Source: JANNAV01 sp031384695
Lineage (GTDB): Bacteria; Pseudomonadota; Alphaproteobacteria; Rhodobacterales; Rhodobacteraceae
Assembly: GCA_031384695.1 (NCBI GenBank)
Contig: JANNAV010000108.1
Coordinates: forward strand, 1 to 27,851
Direction: 5' to 3'
DNA: 27,851 nt
Shown: positions 6,931 through 14,270 of the stretch, piece by piece
How positions within the stretch are numbered: position 1 is the stretch's first letter
How the letters are laid out: every line of letters starts with the position of its first letter
Translations under genes and position numbers: made by a program
The notes under the pieces: model-generated
The model's input: the letters and a program-made list of their open reading frames with translations, nothing else
What the model was told of the DNA's origin: nothing
Database searches by the model: none

Positions 6931-7827
6931 TCAGTGATCCAGACCTGCGGTTGCGGCGAAAGCACGCAAAGACCGCAGCCCAAGCGATTGATATTCATAT
7001 GGAATACGCACCGCCGAATCCTGTTCCGCCTCGATCACCAGCCAGCCCTGATAGCCGTGGTCGGCGGCGATCTTCAGCACGGGTGGAAAATCCACCCCGC
7101 CTTCGGAATCGCCCGGCACGGTGAACACGCCGCGCCGCACAGCCTCCAGAAAGCTGAGATCCTGCGCATGAACTTCCGCCATCACCAAAGGCCGCACGTT
7201 CTTGGCGTGGATATGGCGCACCCGGTGCATGTGGTTGCGCGCCAGCCGTTCGGGCTTGCCGCCGCCGAAAGTACAATGCCCGGTATCCAGCAGCAGATGG
7301 GTGGCCGGGCCGGTGACGGCCATCAGCCTGTCAATCTCGGCCTCGGTCTGCACGATGGTGCCCATGTGGTGATGGTAAACCAACGTGACGCCCTGGGCTG
7401 CTGCATGCACCGCCAGCGCCTCGATCCCGGCGCCAAAATCGGGCCAATCAGCATCGGGCAGCAGGGGGCGCGCGCTGAGGGGAACATCATCGGCGCCGTG
7501 GATGGCGTTGGAGGTTTCGCAGACGATGATCACCGTACTGCCCATCGCGCGCAGCAGATCGAGAAAGGGCTGCATCGCGGCCTTTTCGGCCTCGATGGAA
7601 TTGATCAGCAGGTTGGTGGAATGCCAGCCCGAGATGAATTTCAAGCCGCGCGGGCCCAGCACCGCGCGCAAGCCTTCGGGGGTTTCAGGAAAGCGGTGGC
7701 CTTTCTCGATGCCGTCAAAGCCGATTTTCGCCGCATCATCAAGGCATTGCTCAAGCGAGATATGCGCGCCGATGCGGCGGTCGTCGTCATTGGTCCAGGC
7801 GATGGGGTTGGTGCCGTAGCGTATCAT
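6931..7827 (-). CDS. iolE: Inosose dehydratase IolE
   Basis: 298 residues. IolE dehydrates scyllo-inosose (2-keto-myo-inositol) to the trihydroxycyclohexanedione that IolD opens. It has the xylose-isomerase-like TIM barrel: GYxPIAW-like start (YGTNPIAWTNDD), EKGHRFPE (41-48), YHHHMGT (151-157), DTGHCTFGG (181-189) with metal ligands Asp181 and His184, HIHAKNV, and IEAEQD near the end. I use the ATG at 7825-7827, since GAGG lies upstream and the family N-terminus starts there; the longer frame would run back into iolD. It sits 13 bp after iolD and 12 bp before iolB. Confidence 0.94.
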   Translation of the reverse strand: MIRYGTNPIAWTNDDDRRIGAHISLEQCLDDAAKIGFDGIEKGHRFPETPEGLRAVLGPRGLKFISGWHSTNLLINSIEAEKAAMQPFLDLLRAMGSTVIIVCETSNAIHGADDVPLSARPLLPDADWPDFGAGIEALAVHAAAQGVTLVYHHHMGTIVQTEAEIDRLMAVTGPATHLLLDTGHCTFGGGKPERLARNHMHRVRHIHAKNVRPLVMAEVHAQDLSFLEAVRRGVFTVPGDSEGGVDFPPVLKIAADHGYQGWLVIEAEQDSAVRIPYEYQSLGLRSLRAFAATAGLDH

Positions 7828-7840
7828 GGTAACCTCAGGT

Positions 7841-9667
7841 TCAATCGACAAGCCGTTGAAGGTTCTTGGCTTTTTCATATTCGGCACGGGCGGCGTTGAC
7901 CTCGGTGCGGCTGGATACCTCGGGCACGCCGACCTGCCACCACGAACCGCCTGCCTCGGTCGACGGGGCTGGATCGGTGTCGATCACGATCACCGTCGGC
8001 AGGCTTGCGGTTTTGGCGCGGGCCAAAGCGGCCTCAAGTTCGGCAATCGAGGCGGCTTTGACGGCGATGGCCCCCATGGCCCCCGCATGCGCCACAAAGT
8101 CGATGGCATAGGGGTTCACATGGTGGCTGTCATCCAGCAGGTTGTTGAAGGGCGCGCCACCGGTGGCCTTTTGCAGCCGGTTGATACAGCCGAAACCGCG
8201 ATTGTCGGTCAGCACCACGGTAAAGGCGAGGCCCATGGCCACGGCAGAGGCCAGCTCGGAATTGGCCATCATATAGCTGCCATCGCCCAGCATGCAGATC
8301 ACATCGGCGTCCGGACGGGCCATCTTGATGCCCAAAGCGCCGGCAATCTCGTAGCCCATGCAGGAAAAGCCGTATTCCATGTGATAGCCGCCGGCGGCGG
8401 CATCCCAGATCTTGTGCAACTCGCCCGGCATGGTTCCTGCGGCGCCCATGACCACGGTTTTCGCGGTGGCACTGCGCTGAACCGCGCCGATCACCTGCAT
8501 ATCGGTGGGCAGGGCATTGTCGGAGGTGGGGGCGGCCTTGACGGCGGCGGTGATGGTGGCCCAATCGGCGCGGAGTTTGGAATTAGCAGAGAATTTCTGG
8601 GTTCCCAAAGCCTTGCCAATGGCTTGCAGCGCGACCTTTGCATCTGACACGAGGTTGATTGCGCCATGTTTATAGGCGTCATAGGCGGCCACGTTGATCG
8701 ACAGGATCCGGCGCTTGGGGTTTTGGAACAGCGACCAACTGCCGGTGGTGAAATCCTGAAACCTTGTGCCAAGGCCGATCACCAGATCGGCCTCGCCGCA
8801 AGCGGCATTGGCAGAGGTGGAACCGGAAACGCCCACCGGGCCGAAGTTGAGGGGGTGGTTGTGATCAAGCGCGGATTTTCCGGCCTGGGTTTCCACCACC
8901 GGGATCGAATGCGCGGTTGCGAAGGCGGCAAGTGCCGCCTCGGCGCGGGAATAGATCACGCCGCCCCCCGCCACGATCACCGGGTTTCTGGCAGCTTTAA
9001 TGGCCGTGATCGCGGCCGCCAATTCCTGCGCATCGGGTTCGGGGCGGCGAATGTGCCAGATTTTCGGAGTGAAGAATTCTTCTGGGTAATCATAGGCTTC
9101 GGCCTGAGTATCCTGACAGAAAGACAGGGTTACCGGGCCGCAATCGGCGGGGTCTGTCAGCACCCGAAAGGCGCGCGGCAGGGCTGTCAGAATATGTTCG
9201 GGGCGCGAGATACGGTCGTAATAGCGGCTGACGGGGCGGAAGCAATCATTGGCGGAAACGGTGCCGTCGTTGAAATCCTCCACCTGTTGCAGCACCGGAT
9301 CGGGGGCGCGGTTGGCGAAACTGTCACCGGGGATCAGCAGCACTGGCAGGCGGTTGACGAAGGCAAGGGCGGCGGCGGTGACCAGATTAAGCGCGCCGGG
9401 GCCGATCGAAGTGGTAACCGCCATCGCCTTTTGCCGCTTCGTCGCCTTGGCATAGGCGATGGCGGCATGGGCCATGGTCTGCTCGTTATGGCCGCGCCAT
9501 GTGGTCAGGGTGTCACGCTGGGCATAAAGCGCCTCGCCGATACCTGCGACGTTGCCATGGCCGAAGATCGCCCAAACCCCGGCGATGAAGGGGGTGCCGT
9601 CTTCGGACTGCTGAAGGGATAGCCAGCGCATCATGGCTTGGGCGGCGGTAAGGCGGATGGTGGTCAT
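7841..9667 (-). CDS. iolD: 3D-(3,5/4)-trihydroxycyclohexane-1,2-dione acylhydrolase IolD
   Basis: 608 residues. IolD is a thiamine-diphosphate enzyme that hydrolytically opens the cyclohexanedione ring to 5-deoxy-glucuronate. Visible are the N-terminal Pyr domain with RGHNEQ (58-63, Glu62 as the cofactor-activating acid), a middle domain with VAGGGVIYS (232-240), and the C-terminal PP domain with GDGSYMMANSE (461-471) plus a following Asn (TDNRGF), the ThDP/Mg2+ motif. The ATG (9665-9667) overlaps the iolC stop codon as ATGA, which points to translational coupling, with AGGAG upstream. A longer open frame upstream is only a shadow of iolC. Confidence 0.95.
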   Translation of the reverse strand: MTTIRLTAAQAMMRWLSLQQSEDGTPFIAGVWAIFGHGNVAGIGEALYAQRDTLTTWRGHNEQTMAHAAIAYAKATKRQKAMAVTTSIGPGALNLVTAAALAFVNRLPVLLIPGDSFANRAPDPVLQQVEDFNDGTVSANDCFRPVSRYYDRISRPEHILTALPRAFRVLTDPADCGPVTLSFCQDTQAEAYDYPEEFFTPKIWHIRRPEPDAQELAAAITAIKAARNPVIVAGGGVIYSRAEAALAAFATAHSIPVVETQAGKSALDHNHPLNFGPVGVSGSTSANAACGEADLVIGLGTRFQDFTTGSWSLFQNPKRRILSINVAAYDAYKHGAINLVSDAKVALQAIGKALGTQKFSANSKLRADWATITAAVKAAPTSDNALPTDMQVIGAVQRSATAKTVVMGAAGTMPGELHKIWDAAAGGYHMEYGFSCMGYEIAGALGIKMARPDADVICMLGDGSYMMANSELASAVAMGLAFTVVLTDNRGFGCINRLQKATGGAPFNNLLDDSHHVNPYAIDFVAHAGAMGAIAVKAASIAELEAALARAKTASLPTVIVIDTDPAPSTEAGGSWWQVGVPEVSSRTEVNAARAEYEKAKNLQRLVD

Positions 9668-11565
9668 AGGGTGACTCCTGAACGGGCGTTGTCCCAAAGG
9701 GTGCAAAGGCGGCGGAAACTGGTGGCCATGGCGGTGACGGCCTGCGCATCGGTGAGGCTTCCGGCCATCCACTGGCGGCCGGTTTCGGCGTGGATGGTGC
9801 GGCCGACGGCAAAGCCCTTGACCAGCGGATAGCGGGCGGCGAGGGCGAAACTGGCGGCAAGTTCGGCCTCGGACGCCCCAAGGCCGAGCACCACGATGCC
9901 TTGGGTATGGGGATCGCGGGCGGTGATGGCGGCCACGGTATTGGCCCAGGCGCGGCCCGTCAGCATCGGTTCCAGCTTCCACCAATCGGGGTAGATGCCG
10001 ATATCATAGATACGGCTGATCAGGGTGGCGGTGGTGGTATCATCGGTGGGGCCAACCTTGGAGGGTATGATTTCCAGCAGCATTTCCAACCGGTTACGCC
10101 GACACGCGTGGAACAGGCGGATCAGTGTTGCCTCTTGGGCGGCCTGCATCTCAGACGCGTCCGAGGGGTGGCAAAAGCACAGCACCTTGACCACATGTTC
10201 CAGCGGCCACTCAGTAAGCCCGCCGAAATCGGGGCCAAGTTCAGGCTCCAGCGTCAGGGGGCGCGAGCCGGGCCATTCCACCGGGCGGCTGATCCACAGG
10301 CCCTGCCCCGCCGCGCGGTGCAACGCGGCCTTGCCGAGGCGGTTGTCGCAGAGAAGGCCGTAGCCGTCGCGGCCATCCGCCACTTGCAGGGCGGCCTCAA
10401 GGCACAGGTCTTTGAAAGCGCCGATGCGGGCTGGGGTGGCGCCGGGGATATCTTCCAGTTGCGAGCGGTGATCAAAGGCGAAGGCGCGGACCTCGGGCCA
10501 GTTCTTGCGGCGGTTGGTGGACCAGTGGATCTGCTCCAGTGCCGCATCGTGGCGCAGGGCGGGGGTTTCAACGCCGCGATACAGGAAGAATTGCAACTCC
10601 TCCCACGAAGGATAGGCCGGGGTGCAGCCGTGGCGCGAGACGGCTAAGGCCCCGCAGGCATTGGCGTATTTCAGCGCTATGGGCCATGGCTCGCCGTCGA
10701 GCCAGCCTTTGGTGAGGCCCGACATGAAGCCGTCGCCCGCGCCAAGCACGTTGAACACCTCGATCGGAAAACCGGGGCCGGTCTGGCCCTGGTCGAGGTG
10801 GTCGGGGATATCGCCTTCAAAAGCCGAGGCCCCCATCGGGCCGCGTTTGCACACCAGAGTGGCGGCGGTATGGCGGCGGACGGCGCGCAGGGCGGCGATG
10901 GTATCGGTGGTGCCGCCGGCGATGTGAAACTCTTCTTCGGTACCGACGATCAGATCGAACAGGTGCAGCGAGGCTTGCAGTTTGGCGGTAACGGCGGCGG
11001 AGGAGATGAAACGCGCCTCGCCCGCACCATGCCCCGCGAGGCCCCAGAGGTTGGGGCGGTAATCAATGTCGAGGGCGGTTTGCAACCGGTGTTTGCGGGC
11101 GAGGGTGAGGGCCTTGAGCACGGCGGCTTCGGTGTTTTTATGCGACAGATGCGTGCCGGTGGCGATCACGGCGCGGGCGGAGGCGATGAAGGGCTCTGCG
11201 ATATCGGCCTCGCAAAGCGCCATGTCGGCGCAGTTTTCGCGGTAGAAGATCAGCGGGAAATGGGTCTCATCGCGGATGCCAAGAAGGACGAGCGCGGTCA
11301 GGCGATCAGGGTCGGTGACGATGCCGGAGGTCTCCACCCCTTCCCGCGCCAGTTCCTCGACGATGAAGCGGCCCATATGCTCGTCGCCCACCCGGCTGAT
11401 GAGGGCGGATTTCAGGCCCAGACGTGCCATTCCCGCCGCCATATTGGTGGGCGAGCCGCCGATATATTTCTGAAACGACGCCATATCTTCCAGCCGCCCG
11501 CCCACCTGCGCACCGTAAAGATCGACCGAGGCGCGGCCGATGGTAATGACATCAAGGGTTTTCAT
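9664..11565 (-). CDS. iolC: 5-dehydro-2-deoxygluconokinase fused to DUF2090 aldolase-like domain (IolC)
   Basis: 633 residues, about twice the size of a simple kinase. Residues 1 to about 330 form a PfkB sugar kinase: GGSPTNMA (36-43) at the sugar site and GAGDGF (275-280) with catalytic Asp278. It phosphorylates 2-deoxy-5-keto-gluconate at C6. Residues from about 345 to the end are DUF2090, which resembles class I aldolases and is thought to split the 6-phosphate into dihydroxyacetone phosphate and malonate semialdehyde (the IolJ step). No separate iolJ is in the window, which fits this. It is the first structural gene after iolR, with an IolR-type operator 43 bp before the ATG. The ATG has AAGGGG upstream. 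Confidence 0.93.
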   Translation of the reverse strand: MKTLDVITIGRASVDLYGAQVGGRLEDMASFQKYIGGSPTNMAAGMARLGLKSALISRVGDEHMGRFIVEELAREGVETSGIVTDPDRLTALVLLGIRDETHFPLIFYRENCADMALCEADIAEPFIASARAVIATGTHLSHKNTEAAVLKALTLARKHRLQTALDIDYRPNLWGLAGHGAGEARFISSAAVTAKLQASLHLFDLIVGTEEEFHIAGGTTDTIAALRAVRRHTAATLVCKRGPMGASAFEGDIPDHLDQGQTGPGFPIEVFNVLGAGDGFMSGLTKGWLDGEPWPIALKYANACGALAVSRHGCTPAYPSWEELQFFLYRGVETPALRHDAALEQIHWSTNRRKNWPEVRAFAFDHRSQLEDIPGATPARIGAFKDLCLEAALQVADGRDGYGLLCDNRLGKAALHRAAGQGLWISRPVEWPGSRPLTLEPELGPDFGGLTEWPLEHVVKVLCFCHPSDASEMQAAQEATLIRLFHACRRNRLEMLLEIIPSKVGPTDDTTTATLISRIYDIGIYPDWWKLEPMLTGRAWANTVAAITARDPHTQGIVVLGLGASEAELAASFALAARYPLVKGFAVGRTIHAETGRQWMAGSLTDAQAVTAMATSFRRLCTLWDNARSGVTL

Positions 11566-11607
11566 CGGGCGGCCCCTTTGGCGGTAACGGAACGTGGATC
11601 GGCTTTT

Positions 11608-11621
11608 GGAATATTTATTCC
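11608..11621. promoter_or_regulatory. IolR-type operator GGAA-N6-TTCC upstream of iolC
   Basis: GGAA TATTTA TTCC, extended by one more pair to TGGAA-N6-TTCCA, in the 83-bp gap between iolR and iolC. The GGAA-N6-TTCC form is that described for the RpiR-type IolR of Sinorhizobium (from memory). A second copy lies at 12522-12535. Confidence 0.7.
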
Positions 11622-11648
11622 ATTATTCCGGCAAGGGAAAGCGAAATC

Positions 11649-12479
11649 TTAGCGCCGGCTGGAACCAACCGCAACCGCCAGTGCGATGGCCATGGCGATG
11701 GTGGCCGAAAGCGAGCGGAAGGCGCCGAAATCCACCTCGGGCACTGTCAGCAGAGTGGTGGCGTGGCGGGCAATCGGGCTGGTAAGCGTATCGGTCAGGG
11801 CCACCACGCCAAGGCCGCGCGCGCGGGCATCCTGCGCCAGCGCGATGGTTTCTTCGGAATAGGGCGCGAAGGTGATGGCCAAAAGCACGTCGCCCGGACG
11901 CAGCGCAAAGCGGTGATCCAGCCGCCCTGCTCCATCATGCAGCATGGCGGGGACGGCCATTTTCTCGAACACATGGGCAAGATAGGTCACCACCGGAAAG
12001 GCGCGGCGCAGGCCGACAAGATGGATGGTGCCGGCCGAGGCAAGGAGTTGAACCGATTGGGAAAGCGCGGCCTCGTCCACCGATTTGGCCAGCGCTTCGA
12101 GCGACAGGCGGCCCGCCTCGATGAATTCGGCAAGCAGCGCCGCCGGGCTGCCGGTGCCCGACTGCTTGAGGTTGGCAAGCCGAGTGGCGTAATCGGGCAG
12201 GCCGGGGGCATAGGCCTCGCGGAACAGCTTTTGCATTTCGGAAAAGCCGCTGAAACCAAGCATCTGGCAGAACCGCATCAGGGCCGAGGGCGGCACATCG
12301 GCCCCGACTGCAAGTTCGGCCACGGTAGAGACGGCGATGCGGCCCGCGTTGGCCGCGAGGTATTCGGCACATTGTCGCAGGCGGCGCGGCAGGGCGGGCG
12401 ACAGCGCCGCCAGTCTTGCGTGAAACTCCTCAACCGTAAGCGGCGCGGGAAGGATCGGCGGGAGGGGAAGATCGTCCAT
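11649..12479 (-). CDS. iolR: RpiR-family transcriptional regulator, inositol repressor IolR
   Basis: 276 residues with the RpiR/MurR layout: an N-terminal helix-turn-helix (about 30-90, including STVAELAVGADVPPSALMRFC and LGFSGFSEMQ) and a C-terminal SIS sugar-phosphate-binding domain (about 148-250, with IHLVGLRRA at 152-160 and DVLLAITFAPYSEETI). By position, first of the iol operon and divergent from a Gfo/Idh/MocA dehydrogenase, it is the likely repressor, released by an inositol breakdown intermediate. The operator at 12522-12535 lies 43 bp before its own start, so self-repression is likely. An operator between it and iolC suggests a second promoter there. Confidence 0.88.
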   Translation of the reverse strand: MDDLPLPPILPAPLTVEEFHARLAALSPALPRRLRQCAEYLAANAGRIAVSTVAELAVGADVPPSALMRFCQMLGFSGFSEMQKLFREAYAPGLPDYATRLANLKQSGTGSPAALLAEFIEAGRLSLEALAKSVDEAALSQSVQLLASAGTIHLVGLRRAFPVVTYLAHVFEKMAVPAMLHDGAGRLDHRFALRPGDVLLAITFAPYSEETIALAQDARARGLGVVALTDTLTSPIARHATTLLTVPEVDFGAFRSLSATIAMAIALAVAVGSSRR

Positions 12480-12521
12480 CGCTACTCTTGACTTGCGGGT
12501 TGGGCGGGATGCTAGCAGAAT

Positions 12522-12535
12522 GGAACAAATATTCC
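12522..12535. promoter_or_regulatory. IolR-type operator GGAA-N6-TTCC between iolR and the divergent dehydrogenase
   Basis: GGAA CAAATA TTCC, also extended to TGGAA-N6-TTCCA. It lies 43 bp upstream of iolR and 27 bp upstream of the dehydrogenase ATG, so one site can control both. A plus-strand TTGACT at 12488-12493 with a weak -10 at 12511-12516 would place the site over the dehydrogenase transcription start. Confidence 0.7.
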
Positions 12536-12561
12536 AGCATCATTTGCGAAGGAGACAGCAG

Positions 12562-13704
12562 ATGCGCGATTTGGGGGTTGGCTTGATTGGCACCGGCTTT
12601 ATGGGCAAAGCACATGCGCTGGCGTGGCGCAATGTCAAGGCGGTGCTGGGGGGGGAGGTGACGCCACGGCTTGCGGTTTTGTGCGAAACGCCGGTTGCCA
12701 AGGCGGCGCAGTTGGCGGCGCAGTTCGGTTTTGCCCGCCACACCGATGATTGGCGCGCATTGGTGGCGGACCCGGAGGTGGAGGTGGTTTCCATCACCAC
12801 GCCGAACGGTTTGCACCACGCGATTGCGCTGGCGGCGTTGGCTGCGGGCAAGCATGTGTGGTGCGAAAAGCCGATGGCGCTGACGCTGGCGCAGGCCGAA
12901 GAGATGGCGCAGGCGGCGGCGGCGGCGGCGGCTGTGGTGACGATGGTGGGGTATAATTACCTGAGCAATCCGGCGTTTGCCCATGCGCAGGGCTTGATTG
13001 CTGCAGGGGCCATCGGGCGGCTGGTGCAGTTTCGCGGCTGGGTGGACGAGGATTATCAGGCTGACCCAGACTTGCCGTGGTCGTGGCGGGCAAAGCTGTC
13101 GGAGGCGGGCCTCGGCGCTTTGGGCGATATCGGCACCCATCTTGTGAGCCTGGCGCAGGGGCTGATGGGGCCGGTTGAAAGCCTGATCGCCGATATGCAG
13201 ACCATCCATGCGACCCGGCCATTGCCCGATGGCACGGGCGTAGGGGTGGTGGAGAACGAGGATGCGGCGGCGGTGTTGCTGCGGTTTGCCAGTGGCGCGC
13301 AAGGCTCGATGGTGATTTCGCGCGCGGCCTGGGGGCGGAAATCGCGGCTGGGGTTCGAGGTGCATGGCACGGAGGGCATGATCACCTTTGATCAGGAGCG
13401 GATGAACGAGCTGTACCTTTATCAAAACAAGGGGCCGCTGGCGGAACAAGGGTTCAAGTGCATTCTGACCGGCCCGGCGCATCCGCCTTACGGCGCGTTT
13501 TGCCCGGCACCGGGGCATCAACTGGGGTTCAACGATCTGAAGGTGATCGAATGCGGGCGGCTGATTGCGGCGATTGGCGGCGGGTTGATGGGCGGGGGCG
13601 AGGCGGCGCATCCGTCATTTGCCGATGCCATCGTGATCGAGCGGGTGGTGCATGCGGTGGCGGCGTCGGCGCGGGCGGGGGGGGCGCGGCAAGTCTTGCT
13701 GTGA
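12562..13704 (+). CDS. Gfo/Idh/MocA-family oxidoreductase, probable inositol-type dehydrogenase
   Basis: 380 residues. NAD(P)-binding Rossmann motif GTGFMG (10-15), EKP (102-104) and the catalytic GDIGTH (Asp189, His193) are in place. The family oxidises cyclitols and sugars, and the place beside iolR with a shared operator suggests inositol, scyllo-inositol or a methylated inositol as substrate. It is longer and different in sequence from classical IolG (about 340 residues), so I do not give it that name. I start at the ATG at 12562, with GGAG upstream and the Rossmann strand following at once; a longer frame would cross the operator. The stop codon TGA directly abuts the convergent coaD stop (TGA then TCA). 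Confidence 0.82.
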   Translation: MRDLGVGLIGTGFMGKAHALAWRNVKAVLGGEVTPRLAVLCETPVAKAAQLAAQFGFARHTDDWRALVADPEVEVVSITTPNGLHHAIALAALAAGKHVWCEKPMALTLAQAEEMAQAAAAAAAVVTMVGYNYLSNPAFAHAQGLIAAGAIGRLVQFRGWVDEDYQADPDLPWSWRAKLSEAGLGALGDIGTHLVSLAQGLMGPVESLIADMQTIHATRPLPDGTGVGVVENEDAAAVLLRFASGAQGSMVISRAAWGRKSRLGFEVHGTEGMITFDQERMNELYLYQNKGPLAEQGFKCILTGPAHPPYGAFCPAPGHQLGFNDLKVIECGRLIAAIGGGLMGGGEAAHPSFADAIVIERVVHAVAASARAGGARQVLL

Positions 13705-14202
13705 TCAGGTTTTGGGGTAGCGGGCGAGCATGGCGTCATTCACCGCGGGGGGCACGAATTTAGAGACATCGCCGCCAAGCCGGGCGATTTCCTTGACCAG
13801 TTTCGAGGCGATGGCCTGCCTGCGGGCATCGGCCATCAGGAACACGGTTTCCACCGAGGCATCCATGGCGCGGTTCATGCCGACCATCTGAAACTCATAC
13901 TCAAAGTCGGCAACGGCGCGCAGGCCACGGATGATTACCGATGCGCCGACATCGCGGGCGCAATCGATCAGCAGGTTCTCGAACGGATGCACCACGATCT
14001 CGCCGCCGGTTTTGGCGGTGATGGCCTCGCATTCGGCCTGCACCATCGCCACACGCTCTTCAAGGGTGAACAGCGGACCCTTGTCGCGGTTGATGGCCAC
14101 ACCGATCACCAGCCGGTCCACCAGCGCCATGCAGCGCTGGATGATATCGGTGTGGCCAAGGGTTACGGGGTCGAAAGTCCCCGGATAAAGCCCGATCCGC
14201 AT
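13705..14202 (-). CDS. coaD: Pantetheine-phosphate adenylyltransferase CoaD
   Basis: 165 residues, the full family length. CoaD transfers AMP to 4'-phosphopantetheine to make dephospho-CoA, the fourth step of CoA synthesis. It shows the nucleotidyltransferase motif YPGTFDPVTLGH (6-17, His17 in the second half), the RDKGPLFTLEER loop, RGLRAVADFEYE, and IASKLVKEIARLGGD in place of the usual ISSxxVKE. The start codon has a strong GAGGGAGGG upstream. It is convergent with the dehydrogenase gene with no spacer. The RTX gene lies upstream on the same strand, 68 bp from the start. Confidence 0.96.
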   Translation of the reverse strand: MRIGLYPGTFDPVTLGHTDIIQRCMALVDRLVIGVAINRDKGPLFTLEERVAMVQAECEAITAKTGGEIVVHPFENLLIDCARDVGASVIIRGLRAVADFEYEFQMVGMNRAMDASVETVFLMADARRQAIASKLVKEIARLGGDVSKFVPPAVNDAMLARYPKT

Positions 14203-14270
14203 GGGTTTGCCCTCCCTCGGTTGCGCTCCTGGGCACGCAACATTATGTCGCAGCAGAAGGCAAGGGGCAG

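Noticed and set aside
6001..7899. 632-codon plus-strand frame across iolB and iolE
   Set aside because: It is rich in His, Arg and Gly, has no known motif and lies over two certain genes on the other strand.
14220..14241. Hairpin GTTGCG / CGCAAC between coaD and the RTX gene as a terminator
   Set aside because: Only a 6-bp stem with a 10-nt loop and no T-run on either strand.
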